From: CADEEX01 sp964577955
GTDB lineage: Bacteria > Acidobacteriota > Vicinamibacteria > Vicinamibacterales > CAVVIG01
Length of the DNA stretch: 64,000 bases
Direction of reading: 5' to 3'
NCBI GenBank assembly: GCA_964577955.1
Contig: CAZOAZ010000009.1
Location: 62,001-126,000, forward strand
Part shown: piece by piece, positions 33,683 through 41,751 of the stretch
Layout: every line of letters starts with the position of its first letter
Numbering within the stretch: position 1 is the first letter of the stretch
Notes under the pieces: generated by a model
What the model was told of the DNA's origin: nothing
Database searches by the model: none
The model's input: the letters and a program-made list of their open reading frames with translations, nothing else
Translations under genes and position numbers: made by a program

Positions 33683-34577
33683 TCCGTTGGCGATTGAAGC
33701 CGTCAATCTCTGCAAGCAGTACGTGGGAACCGACGTGTTGCGCGGGTTGAACCTGCGCGTGCCGCCGGGGTCGATCTACGGCTTCCTGGGCCGGAACGGC
33801 GCCGGCAAGACCACGACGATCAAGATCCTGCTCGGGATGTGCCGGCCGACGAGCGGCCAGGCGCGGGTCTTCGGCCTGGCGGCCGACGATCCGCGGGCCA
33901 GCGTCGCGATTCGCCAGCGCACGGCGTTCGTCAGCGAAGACAAAGACCTCTACGACTCGATGACCGTCGGCGAAATCATCCGTTTCACCGCCGCGTTCTA
34001 TCCGCGCTGGCGCGCCGATCTGGAGACCCGCTATCTGCAGGCGTTCGACCTGCCGGCCGGCCGGAGCGTCAAGCAGCTGTCGAAAGGCATGCGCAGCAAG
34101 CTCGCGCTGCTCCTCGCCTTCGCGCGCGGCGCCGAGCTGCTGATTCTGGACGAGCCGACCTCGGGCCTCGATCCCGCGGCGGGCGAGGAAGTGCTGCAGG
34201 CGATTGTCCGTCACGTCGCCAACGAGCAGTTGACCGTGTTCTTCTCCTCGCATCACATCGCCGAAGTCGATCAGATCGCCGACCACGTCGCGATCGTCAA
34301 TCACGGCCGGATCGACGTCGCCGACGATCTCGATGCGCTGAGGGAGCGCTACTGCCACATCCGCTGGCTGTTTGCCGACGCGGCGCCGCCGGTCACCTTC
34401 CGCTCGCCGGGCGTCGTCCGCAGCGAGCGGCAGGGGCGGCTCCTCTCCGTCCTCTCCAGCAGCGGCTCCGAGGATCTCATCGCCGAAGCGCGCGCCCTGT
34501 CGCCACTCTCGACCGAAGTTTTCCCGGCCACGCTCAAGGACGTCTTTCTGGCCACGGTCCGATCGGAGGAACAGTAA
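33675..34577 (+). CDS. ABC transporter ATP-binding protein
   Basis: 300 residues from a GTG at 33675 with AGGAGG upstream. Walker A is G-R-N-G-A-G-K-T-T near residue 38, the signature block is L-S-K-G-M-R-S-K-L, Walker B is L-L-I-L-D-E-P-T-S-G-L-D and the H-loop is S-S-H-H. The L-S-K-G-M variant is common in the YtrB/CcmA-like exporter ATPases. A C-terminal extension of about 80 residues follows the ATPase core. It overlaps the GntR gene by 8 bases and the permease start by 1 (TAATG), so translation is coupled. Confidence 0.92.
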   Translation: MSDPLAIEAVNLCKQYVGTDVLRGLNLRVPPGSIYGFLGRNGAGKTTTIKILLGMCRPTSGQARVFGLAADDPRASVAIRQRTAFVSEDKDLYDSMTVGEIIRFTAAFYPRWRADLETRYLQAFDLPAGRSVKQLSKGMRSKLALLLAFARGAELLILDEPTSGLDPAAGEEVLQAIVRHVANEQLTVFFSSHHIAEVDQIADHVAIVNHGRIDVADDLDALRERYCHIRWLFADAAPPVTFRSPGVVRSERQGRLLSVLSSSGSEDLIAEARALSPLSTEVFPATLKDVFLATVRSEEQ

Positions 34578-35344
34578 TGCTCTGGTACAAGACGTGGGTC
34601 GACACACGGCTGCGGTTCCTGGTCGGCCTGGCATTGCTCACCTGCGGCGCCGCCTTGATCGTCGGATCGTTTCCGCGCGTGACGGCGCTCCTCGATTCGA
34701 TGTCGATCGACAAGATGAGCGGCCCGGTCGGCGATCGGCTGCGCGAAAGCCTGGAGCTTGGACGCACGTTCGGCGGCTACATCGCGACACAGTGGTTCGT
34801 GAAGACGCCGGTGCAGCTCGGGACCTTGTTCGCGCTGCTGCTCGGCAGCGGCGGTCTGATCAGCCGCGGGTCCGGCGGACCGCTCTTCATGCTCTCGCTG
34901 CCGGTGTCGCGGGCGCGGCTGGTCGCCGTCCGCGCGGCGCTCGGCGTGGCCGAACTGTTCGTCCTGTCGTTCGTGCCGAGCCTCGTGATCGTGCTGGCCG
35001 CGCCGGCGATTGGTCAGTCCTATCCGTTCTCGCACGCGCTCGTCTACGGCGCGTCGCTCTTCACCGGCACGACGGTGTTCTTCGCCCTGGCGCTGGCCGC
35101 GTCAACCGTGTGGGACGACCTCTGGCGGCCGCTCCTGCTGGCCGGAGTACTGGCCGTGGCCGTGGCCACGCTCGAAGGGATGTCCGTCACGTTCGCACGG
35201 GTCGGCGGCATCTTCACGATGATGGCCGGGACGACGTTCTTCAGCTCGGGCCAGATCCCCTGGATCGGATGGACCGCGAGCGCGTTGGCGTCCGCCGCGA
35301 TCATCTGGGCGGCGGCGAGAAACTTCACGGCGAGGGAATTCTAG
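34577..35344 (+). CDS. ABC transporter permease (ABC-2-like)
   Basis: 255 residues starting at the ATG of TAATG, with GGAGG 8-10 bases upstream. About six transmembrane helices are predicted by eye: L-V-G-L-A-L-L-T-C-G-A-A-L-I-V near residue 17, L-G-T-L-F-A-L-L-L-G near 77, then helices near 110, 145, 180 and 230. F-M-L-S-L-P-V-S-R is the ABC-2 loop that contacts the ATPase. It pairs with the preceding ATPase to form an exporter of unknown substrate, perhaps for resistance or envelope stress, under GntR control. Confidence 0.85.
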   Translation: MLWYKTWVDTRLRFLVGLALLTCGAALIVGSFPRVTALLDSMSIDKMSGPVGDRLRESLELGRTFGGYIATQWFVKTPVQLGTLFALLLGSGGLISRGSGGPLFMLSLPVSRARLVAVRAALGVAELFVLSFVPSLVIVLAAPAIGQSYPFSHALVYGASLFTGTTVFFALALAASTVWDDLWRPLLLAGVLAVAVATLEGMSVTFARVGGIFTMMAGTTFFSSGQIPWIGWTASALASAAIIWAAARNFTAREF

Positions 35345-35352
35345 GGCACCAC

Positions 35353-35408
35353 GGTGGCGTCCGGCTTTAGCCGGATTGCAGGTGGCGTCCGGCTTTAGCC
35401 GGATTGCA
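35353..35408. repeat. Perfect tandem pair of subfamily Q palindromes
   Basis: Two identical 28-base units (35353-35380, 35381-35408), each containing GTGGCGTCCGGCTTTAGCC and ending in GGATTGCA. A GGCAGG tract follows to about 35436. Perfect identity suggests a recent duplication. Confidence 0.85.
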
Positions 35409-35441
35409 GGGCAGGAAGGGCATGAAGGGCAGGAGAAAACC

Positions 35442-36161
35442 ATGAAGCACATCACCAAGTCACTGATCGTCAGCGCAATCTTTTTGGTCGCAAGCGTCGG
35501 CCGCGCACAGACGACGGTCGATCCGTCGGGACACTGGGAAGGATCGCTGGCGCTTCAGAACGCCGAGATGGCGGTGCAATTCGATCTCGCGCGCAACAGC
35601 AGCGGCGGGTTCGCCGGCACGATCAGCCTGCCGAGCGAGTCGCTCAAAGGTATGCCGCTCACCCGCGTCGCGGTCAACGGCGCCGAGGTGACGCTCGAGA
35701 TCAAAACGTCCGGCGGTGGGACGTTCGTCGGCACGCTGGACGGCAATCACGTGATCTCAGGAACCTTCTCGGGAGCCGCCGGATCGACCACGTTCGCGGT
35801 CGCGCGCAAAGGCGACGCGCAGATCGCCGAAGCGCCGAAGGGGCTCGCGCTGCCCAGGGATCTCGAAGGGACGTGGCAGGGCACGCTCACGGCCGACGGA
35901 CGAGCGCTGCGCATCGTCGTGACGATGGCGAATGGTCCGGACGGGCGTTCGACCGGCACGGCGATGAGCGTCGACGAAGGCGGCCTCGAGCTGCCGCTGG
36001 TCGTGACGGAGGTCTCTGAAACACTGGCGTTCGCTGTGCCGGCCGCCGCCAGCACGTTCTCGGGGACGCTGGATGTCGCCCGCACTGAAATCACCGGCAC
36101 GTATCAACAGCGCGGATTCAGGCTGCCGCTGGTGCTCCGCAAGGCCAGCATCGCGAAGTAG
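35442..36161 (+). CDS. Secreted beta-rich protein of unknown function
   Basis: 239 residues from the ATG at 35442, with AGGAG 6 bases before it. A signal peptide ends near V-G-R-A-Q-T. Two similar halves follow, each opening with G-x-W-x-G-x-L (S-G-H-W-E-G-S-L near residue 30, E-G-T-W-Q-G-T-L near 143) and each closing with a T-x-x-G-T-x-Q/S-G-x-F type strand. The pattern suggests two small beta-barrel or lipocalin-like domains. No catalytic residues are recognised. It precedes the zinc-finger/glycine-repeat gene by 6 bases. Confidence 0.7.
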   Translation: MKHITKSLIVSAIFLVASVGRAQTTVDPSGHWEGSLALQNAEMAVQFDLARNSSGGFAGTISLPSESLKGMPLTRVAVNGAEVTLEIKTSGGGTFVGTLDGNHVISGTFSGAAGSTTFAVARKGDAQIAEAPKGLALPRDLEGTWQGTLTADGRALRIVVTMANGPDGRSTGTAMSVDEGGLELPLVVTEVSETLAFAVPAAASTFSGTLDVARTEITGTYQQRGFRLPLVLRKASIAK

Positions 36162-36167
36162 GACGCC

Positions 36168-36749
36168 ATGAACTGCTACACGCATCAGCGCGTCACCGCC
36201 GTCGGCATGTGCGGAGTCTGCCAGCGCGGCGTGTGCGGAGACTGCGTCGCGGCGGACTCTCCTCGCCTGGTCTGCCGGAACTGCGCGAACCGCGGCACCG
36301 TGGGCTCCGGCTTCGGCCTGGGTTACGGCTACGGGTTCGGCTACGAATACAAGTCGTCGATCGCGATCGGGAGCTGGCCGCTCGTGCACATCGCCGGCGG
36401 CTGGGACCCGGTCACGATGCGGCCACGCATCGCCCGCGGCGTCATCGCGATCGGCAACATCGCGATCGGAGGCCTGGCCGTCGGCGGCCTGGCCGTCGGA
36501 CTGGTGACGCTCGGCGGCGCGTCGATCGGCGCGTTGATGGCGATCGGCGGCGCCGCGCTCGGCCTGGGGCTCTCACTCGGCGGCTTCGCGGTCGGCTCGA
36601 TCGCCATCGGCGGCGTCGCGGTTGGCTTCACCTACGCCATCGGCGGCAGCGCCATCGGCCCCGCCGTCGTCGACGCGACGCATTGCGATGAGATGGTTGT
36701 CGACTTCGCACGGCGCTGGCTGAATGCGTCACTGCCGGCGTGCCGATAA
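36168..36749 (+). CDS. Zinc-binding N-terminus plus glycine-rich AIGG/AVGG repeat protein
   Basis: 193 residues. The first 42 contain a B-box-like cysteine set (M-N-C-Y-T-H-Q, C-G-V-C-Q-R-G-V-C-G-D-C, then V-C-R-N-C). A G/Y-rich stretch follows (G-F-G-L-G-Y-G-Y-G-F-G-Y). Residues about 90-170 are a run of A-I-G-G-x-A-V-G-G-like five- or six-residue units, suggesting a membrane-embedded or regularly coiled structure. The last 20 residues are charged. Similar zinc-plus-repeat proteins of unknown function exist in other bacteria. It is in a likely operon with the preceding gene. Confidence 0.7.
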   Translation: MNCYTHQRVTAVGMCGVCQRGVCGDCVAADSPRLVCRNCANRGTVGSGFGLGYGYGFGYEYKSSIAIGSWPLVHIAGGWDPVTMRPRIARGVIAIGNIAIGGLAVGGLAVGLVTLGGASIGALMAIGGAALGLGLSLGGFAVGSIAIGGVAVGFTYAIGGSAIGPAVVDATHCDEMVVDFARRWLNASLPACR

Positions 36750-37071
36750 GACGAACACAAGGGTTTACGGAGATCTAAAGCCTTCAACGCAGAGACCGCA
36801 GAGTTCGCAGAGACACTCCGGCCGTTCAAGACATGCAGTTGCGACGCGGCGCCGCGAAGCGGCGGCCTCAGTGTGAACAGATCCCAGAAACGAGACGAGT
36901 CAGAATCGGGATCAGTCTCGTTTCTGGGATCTGTTCACACTGAGCGCTCGGCCGGCTCCGCCGGCCGCCCGCGTCGACTCCAGATGCAAACTTGGAGTAG
37001 CCCTCTGTGTCTCCGTGTCTCGTGGCGCATTTCGTGTTTTCGTGTTTTCGTGGCGCACTTTGCTTTACGCG
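36750..37071. other. Intergenic region holding composite repeat element, copy B
   Basis: 322 bases without a gene, between convergent genes. It repeats the order seen in copy A: a CGCAGAGACCGCAGAGTTCG tract (36788-36815), a GC-rich palindromic block GACGCGGCGCCGCGAAGCGG (36844-36863), the 30-bp stem (36867-36896 with 36915-36944), a GGCCGGCTCCGCCGGCC hairpin (about 36950-36966), a CTCTGTGTCTCCGTGTCTCG tract and a TTTCGTGTTTTCGTGTTTTC tract (37030-37049). The rhodanese gene stop follows immediately. Confidence 0.82.
36867..36944. repeat. 30-bp stem-loop of composite element, copy B
   Basis: Arms 36867-36896 and 36915-36944 are perfectly complementary (30 of 30) around an 18-base loop. Nine positions of the left arm differ from copy A, and the right arm changes to match. 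The inner CAGAAACGAGAC is unchanged. Confidence 0.88.
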
Positions 37072-37662
37072 TCAGTACCGCGGAATTGCCGGGTCGACGA
37101 GCGCTGACCAGGCGTCGATGCCGCCGGTGAGGTTGTAGACGTTGCGGAAGCCCTGACCGAGGAAGTACTCCGCCGCGGCCTGGCTGCGCATCCCGTGGTG
37201 GCACTGGAACACGATCGTCGTGTCGCGGTCGAGTGTCAGGATCTCTTTGCGCAGCCCCTCGTCGAGCAGCCGCGATCCGTCGATCCGGGCGATCGCGCGT
37301 TCCTGGGGCGTGCGCACGTCGACGAGTTCGAACGCCTTCCCTTCCTGCATGAACGCCTTCAGGCCTGGCGCCGACAGTGGCCGGACGCTCGCCGGCTGAT
37401 TCGGATTGTCGATCGCGAAACCGGGCCCCTCGGGACCGTCCACGAAGTCGATCGACAGGCCATCGGCCAGCCGCGCGCTGGCCGCGTCGAGGATCACGCG
37501 CAGGCCCGCGACCTCCACCAGCGTGTCCCCTTCGGCCTGCGTATCGAACATCAGCTCGTGTTCGAGGCGAGGCGTGATGCGGACGCGCAGGCAGTCGCCG
37601 TCGGCGCCGGCCGCCGCGTCTTGGATCGCCTGCCGCGCGGTGTCGGTGATGTGAACACGCAT
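37072..37662 (-). CDS. IscA/HesB-like domain fused to rhodanese
   Basis: 196 residues. Residues 1-90 fit the A-type iron-sulfur carrier fold (V-H-I-T-D-T-A-R-Q-A-I, L-V-E-V-A-G-L-R-V-I-L-D, F-A-I-D-N-P-N-Q), but the usual C-G-C-G end is absent and only one cysteine remains (G-D-C-L). Residues 95-196 are a rhodanese domain (E-L-V-D-V-R-T-P-Q-E-R) with the active-site cysteine in F-Q-C-H-H-G-M-R-S near 153. Sulfur transfer is likely retained, while cluster binding is doubtful. It precedes the aldo/keto reductase stop by 24 bases on the minus strand. The composite repeat lies directly 3'. Confidence 0.82.
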   Translation of the reverse strand: MRVHITDTARQAIQDAAAGADGDCLRVRITPRLEHELMFDTQAEGDTLVEVAGLRVILDAASARLADGLSIDFVDGPEGPGFAIDNPNQPASVRPLSAPGLKAFMQEGKAFELVDVRTPQERAIARIDGSRLLDEGLRKEILTLDRDTTIVFQCHHGMRSQAAAEYFLGQGFRNVYNLTGGIDAWSALVDPAIPRY

Positions 37663-37686
37663 GTCCGCCTCCTGAACGTCAAAACG

Positions 37687-38670
37687 CTATTGCCAGGCCA
37701 GAGCTCTTCGTCGCGTCCAGTACGCGGCCGCCGGCTCGGCGACCGACGGCCAGAGGCTCACCTGCGGCGCCAGCGCCACGGCCTGGAAATTACTCAGCAG
37801 CTGCTCCCGCGTGACCGCCCCGGACAGGACCACATCCACCCACGGCTGCGCGAGCACCGCGGCGATCGCGACCCGATCGGCGGTCGTGTCGAGCCTCTCG
37901 GCCAGGTCGAGGACGGGCCTGGCTGCGGGATCGGTGCGATCGAGGAGCCGGCCGTTGGCCATCGCCTCTTTCACGATGACGCCGAGGCCCGCGGCGCGCG
38001 CCTCCTCCAGCGCTTCGTCGGCGGACGGTTCGAGCAGGTTCCAGGTCGCCTGCACGACTTGAAACAGGGTGACGCCGTCGATCTGAACGTCGAGGGCACG
38101 CCGAATCGTGTCCGCCTGCTGCGGTCCGCTCACGGTCAGCCCTATCACCAGGCCGTGTTGGCGCAACGCCGCGAGCGCTCCAAGGACATCCCCTTTTTCG
38201 AGGACGCCGCTCTCGAGCGTCGCCGAGTGGATCTGATAGAGCCGCAGGAAGTCGCCCAAATATCCGCGACTCTGGCCGAACTGGCGGCCCAGCGTCGCGA
38301 GCGAATGATCCTTCACTTCGTGAACGGCCGCGTCCTGCTTCCACTCACCGACGTAGGTGTATCCCCACTTCGAGCCCACGGTGATGGCGCCGGGCTCGAG
38401 GCCACGCGCGCGCAGCCAGGCCCCGAGAAACACTTCCGACAGGCCGTACGAGCGGGCCGCATCCACGTACCGCAGCCCGAGCGCATGCGCCTGATCGAGC
38501 ACGTCGAAACAGCGCTGCTCCAGATCGACGATCGAGCGCTGGACGCCGAGGTCGCGTCGGCGTTCGAGATTGATGTAGGCCGGGCGTCCCAGCGCGGCGA
38601 GGCCGAGTCCGAGGGCGCTCACCGAGAGCCGGGTGTCGCCGAGCGTCCGCACGAAGGGCTTCAGGCTCAT
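37687..38670 (-). CDS. Aldo/keto reductase
   Basis: 327 residues. The AKR signature runs from S-A-L-G-L-G-L-A-A-L-G through D-x-x-x-S-Y-G (R-Y-V-D-A-A-R-S-Y-G near residue 75), a lysine in V-G-S-K-W-G-Y and a histidine in Y-Q-I-H-S-A. The D, Y, K and H tetrad is therefore visible. A proline/NADPH loop is less clear at the C-terminus (L-S-G-A-V-T-R). It is distinct from the AKR at 19768 and probably acts on another carbonyl. It is divergent from the DUF309 gene across 23 bases and 24 bases before the rhodanese gene. Confidence 0.85.
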   Translation of the reverse strand: MSLKPFVRTLGDTRLSVSALGLGLAALGRPAYINLERRRDLGVQRSIVDLEQRCFDVLDQAHALGLRYVDAARSYGLSEVFLGAWLRARGLEPGAITVGSKWGYTYVGEWKQDAAVHEVKDHSLATLGRQFGQSRGYLGDFLRLYQIHSATLESGVLEKGDVLGALAALRQHGLVIGLTVSGPQQADTIRRALDVQIDGVTLFQVVQATWNLLEPSADEALEEARAAGLGVIVKEAMANGRLLDRTDPAARPVLDLAERLDTTADRVAIAAVLAQPWVDVVLSGAVTREQLLSNFQAVALAPQVSLWPSVAEPAAAYWTRRRALAWQ

Positions 38671-38693
38671 GACCGCGGTTACTATTCTTTCCC

Positions 38694-39074
38694 ATGTTCT
38701 GCGCCGAGCCTCCGCCGCCGCAGCTGCTCGAGGGGATCGCTCAGTTCAACCGCGGCGACTACTTCGAGCAGCACGAAACGCTCGAACTGCTGTGGCGCGG
38801 CGAAACGCGCGAGGTGCGCCGCCTGTATCAAGGCATCCTGCAGATCGGCGTCGCCTTTCATCACCTGCGGCGCCTGAACCATCACGGAACGGTGTACATG
38901 CTGACCCGCGGATCGATGTACCTGCAGCCCTTCCGTCCGCAGTGTCAGCGGGTGGACGTCGACCGGCTGCTGGCGGACGCGGCGCGCGCGCTCGCGTTCG
39001 TGAATCGCCTCGGGCCGCACGGGCTGTCGGCCTTCGACTGGACGCTCGCACCCGTCGTCCATCTCGTCGACTGA
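38694..39074 (+). CDS. DUF309 family protein
   Basis: 126 residues. The defining DUF309 motif is present: F-N-R-G-D-Y-F-E-Q-H-E-T-L-E-L-L-W (about residues 18-34), followed by Y-Q-G-I-L-Q-I-G-V-A-F-H-H. This is a small helical fold with conserved E-x-H-E-x-x-E that could bind a metal; its biochemical role is unknown. It is cytoplasmic. It converges with the small gene at 39078. Confidence 0.85.
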   Translation: MFCAEPPPPQLLEGIAQFNRGDYFEQHETLELLWRGETREVRRLYQGILQIGVAFHHLRRLNHHGTVYMLTRGSMYLQPFRPQCQRVDVDRLLADAARALAFVNRLGPHGLSAFDWTLAPVVHLVD

Positions 39075-39077
39075 ACG

Positions 39078-39326
39078 TCAGCGATCGTGATCGCGGCGTT
39101 TCCAGCGGACCTCGATACCCTCGCCGGTGCCCACCGCCGTCCGCAGCAGATGCAGCAGGTGGTCGGTGGCGCGGCCGTCGCCGATCAGCTCGATCGTCGC
39201 CTGATCGATGAAATAGTCCTGATCGGCCGACGACTCCTCCTCGAGCGTGTCGGCCAGCACCTGGAGGTCGGCCTCGGTAATCGAACCAATGAGCTGATTC
39301 GTTTCGCTGTTGTACAGGTCAATCAC
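39078..39326 (-). CDS. Small conserved protein
   Basis: 82 residues from a GTG at 39326, chosen for GAGGAG 8 bases upstream and its position 4 bases after the kinase stop; a longer frame to 39380 overlaps the kinase. The sequence I-D-L-Y-N-S-E-T-N-Q-L-I-G-S-I-T-E and E-E-S-S-A-D-Q-D-Y-F-I-D-Q-A-T resembles a small conserved family that I recall being labelled, without good evidence, galactosyldiacylglycerol synthase. No enzyme domain is present. It is probably co-transcribed with the kinase. Confidence 0.7.
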   Translation of the reverse strand: MIDLYNSETNQLIGSITEADLQVLADTLEEESSADQDYFIDQATIELIGDGRATDHLLHLLRTAVGTGEGIEVRWKRRDHDR

Positions 39327-39330
39327 GGAT

Positions 39331-41748
39331 CTACTCCTCGCCGGGGATATTCTCCCACTCGGCCCGTAGCTTTTTGACAAAGGTGGTGAACTTCTCCGTC
39401 TGGCGCAGCGGCGCGAGATGGGGATCGGTCTCGAACAGCGTGTAGCAGGGAAAGCCGTCGTTGGCGGCGCGCTCGATCCAGCTTTGTGCGCGCGTCAACT
39501 CGCCCATCTGCGCGTATATCGCGCCAATCGAATACGCGGTGTGATGAAAGTGCACGAACCCTTCGTTCTTGGCGGCCTCGGCGATGTCCGCGAGGGCGCC
39601 CGCCCGATCGCCACGCTTCAGGCGCAGCATGGCGCGGGCGGCATGAACGACGCCACCTTGATCCGCGGCATTCGCCTTCAGATAGGTCTCGACCTCATCG
39701 GCCGCCTCGTCTAGCCGGCCGAGCGAGATGAGCGACCAGATCAACTGATAAGTCCACTGAGCCGGGTAGACGTCGCGGGGAACGCGCCGCAAAATCGCGA
39801 TGGCGTCGTCGTAGCGCTGCTGATAGACGCGGATCGGCGCGGCCCGGAAGCGTGCGTTGATGTTGCCGGCATCGAGCACGACGGCACGTTCGACGGCGCG
39901 CAACCCGGCCTCGAGATGCCCGACATGGAACAGGATGATCCCTCGCTGATTCCACGCTTCGCTCATGTTCGGGGCCTGCGCCAGCGCCTGGCGGTGCTCC
40001 GCGAGCGCATCCAGACTGGGGAAACCTTCGGCGTGTGTCCACAGCAACAGGCCACGCGCGACGTGGGCCTCCGGTAGCGACGCGTCGATGGCAAACGCGC
40101 GTTGGACGGCGGCAAAGCCCTTCTCGCGCCACACCGGCTCGTTAGCGCGGTAGTTGCTCGACTTCAGACCGTAGACATAGCCCAGTAACGCGTGCGCGGG
40201 ACCGAAGCGCGGGTCGATCGCGATTGATTCCTCGAGCAGCGCAATCGCCTGATCGACGTACGTCTCGCCGACCCGGCCAGCGGGGTAGCGGGCACGGAGA
40301 TAGAGATCGTAAGCCCGATCATTTGCGGGATGCGTCGCCGCGGCGCCACGCGCGGCCGCCGGTGGCGTGACGTTGACCGCCTGCCGGATCCCGCTTGTCA
40401 AATCGTTCTGTAAATTGAAGAGCTCGGATGAAGGGCGCTCGTAGGTGGCGTTCCAGAACGTCCGTCCGTCTTGCGTGTCGATCGCGGTCGCCCCGAGCCG
40501 TGTCCGGTTGCCGGTCCGGCTCGCGACCACACGAACGATCGCGTCCGCGTTGAGCGCGCGGCCGATGGCTTGCGGCGTCTGGGTAGACGCCTTGAACGTC
40601 GCGACCGCGGGCCGCGGGGTCACCTGAAGCGATGGGCTCCGGGACAAATCGGCCGTGATGGCGTCCGCCAGTCCTTCGACTGTCAGGTCCCCGTCGCCGC
40701 CGATCGAGCTTTCGAACGGCAGGAGCGCCAGCGATCGAATCTGACGCGGGACCCGGCCATCGCGAGGCCACAGCCATGCACCGGCGACGGCCAGCAGCAC
40801 CGCGGCGATGGTCAGCGAGAAGGCGGCGCGCGACGGCGACCGGGTGGCCTGGCCGCGCGCTTCCGCCGGTCCGGCCGATCGCGTGCCGAGCGCACGCAGT
40901 TCATCAAGGAGCGTCGACGCGCTGGCGATCCGCCGCCCGCGGTCCTTGACCAGCAGCCGGGCGATGATCGCGTCGAGACCAGCGGGCAGGTCCACGCGCA
41001 GTTGCGCCGCCGGTGGCGGCGTGTGGTTCAACAGCGCGTCGAAGAGCACGGCATCGGTGCTGCCGCGGAAGGGCCGCTGTCCGGTGGCCATCTCGTAGAG
41101 CACAACGCCGAGCGAAAACAGATCCGTGCGCGCATCCAGCGACTCGCCCCGCGCCTGCTCGGGGGACATGTAGGCAATGGTTCCGACCGTCGCGCCGGCC
41201 TCGGTCAGCAGCGTCGGTCGCGCCGCGGTGTCGTCGGACTCGGACGCGTCCTGTCCGAGGCGCGCGGCGATGCCGAAGTCCATGACCTTCACCTGGCCGC
41301 GGCTGGTGATGAAGATGTTGGCCGGCTTGATGTCGCGGTGCACGATGCGCACCGCATGCGCGGCGTCGAGCGCTTCAGCGATCTGCGTCGCAACCGCCAT
41401 CAGATCCGCGATCGGCAGCGGCCCGCGGGCAATGCGTGCCTGCAGCGTCTCGCCGTGGAGATACTCCATGACGAGATACGGACGGCCGTCCGCTTCGCCG
41501 ACGTCGTGGACCGTGCAGATATGCGGATGGTTGAGCGCCGAGGCCGCCTGCGCTTCGCGCTCGAAACGCCGACGGCTCTTGTCGTCTGGGAGGCCGCTCA
41601 GCAGCTTGACGGCGACCGTCCGATGCAGACGGGTATCGATTCCGCGATACACCTCGCCCATCCCGCCGGCACCGAGCCTGATGTCCAGGCGATAAGGGCC
41701 CAGCTGAACGGCGTTTCCAGGCGTCGCAGCGCGGGTGGTGTCGTCCAC
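39331..41748 (-). CDS. Transmembrane Ser/Thr protein kinase with TolB-like and TPR regions
   Basis: 805 residues. The kinase domain covers about 15-280: G-A-G-G-M-G-E-V-Y loop, A-V-K-L lysine at 48, H-R-D-I-K-P-A-N near 137 and D-F-G near 157. A transmembrane helix follows (about 308-328). A TolB N-terminal-like domain comes next (L-A-L-L-P-F-E, then G-L-A-D-A-I-T-A-D-L), as in other Pkn/adenylate-cyclase-linked proteins, and then about six TPR-like units to the end. All catalytic residues are present, so it should be active. The extracytoplasmic half probably senses envelope or protein signals. It lies 3 bases after the acyl-CoA dehydrogenase. Confidence 0.92.
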   Translation of the reverse strand: MDDTTRAATPGNAVQLGPYRLDIRLGAGGMGEVYRGIDTRLHRTVAVKLLSGLPDDKSRRRFEREAQAASALNHPHICTVHDVGEADGRPYLVMEYLHGETLQARIARGPLPIADLMAVATQIAEALDAAHAVRIVHRDIKPANIFITSRGQVKVMDFGIAARLGQDASESDDTAARPTLLTEAGATVGTIAYMSPEQARGESLDARTDLFSLGVVLYEMATGQRPFRGSTDAVLFDALLNHTPPPAAQLRVDLPAGLDAIIARLLVKDRGRRIASASTLLDELRALGTRSAGPAEARGQATRSPSRAAFSLTIAAVLLAVAGAWLWPRDGRVPRQIRSLALLPFESSIGGDGDLTVEGLADAITADLSRSPSLQVTPRPAVATFKASTQTPQAIGRALNADAIVRVVASRTGNRTRLGATAIDTQDGRTFWNATYERPSSELFNLQNDLTSGIRQAVNVTPPAAARGAAATHPANDRAYDLYLRARYPAGRVGETYVDQAIALLEESIAIDPRFGPAHALLGYVYGLKSSNYRANEPVWREKGFAAVQRAFAIDASLPEAHVARGLLLWTHAEGFPSLDALAEHRQALAQAPNMSEAWNQRGIILFHVGHLEAGLRAVERAVVLDAGNINARFRAAPIRVYQQRYDDAIAILRRVPRDVYPAQWTYQLIWSLISLGRLDEAADEVETYLKANAADQGGVVHAARAMLRLKRGDRAGALADIAEAAKNEGFVHFHHTAYSIGAIYAQMGELTRAQSWIERAANDGFPCYTLFETDPHLAPLRQTEKFTTFVKKLRAEWENIPGEE

Positions 41749-41751
41749 AGG

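Noticed and set aside
35353..35408. Possible attachment site from a tandem 28-base repeat
   Set aside because: The repeat belongs to the interspersed Q palindrome family, and no integrase or mobile cargo is adjacent.
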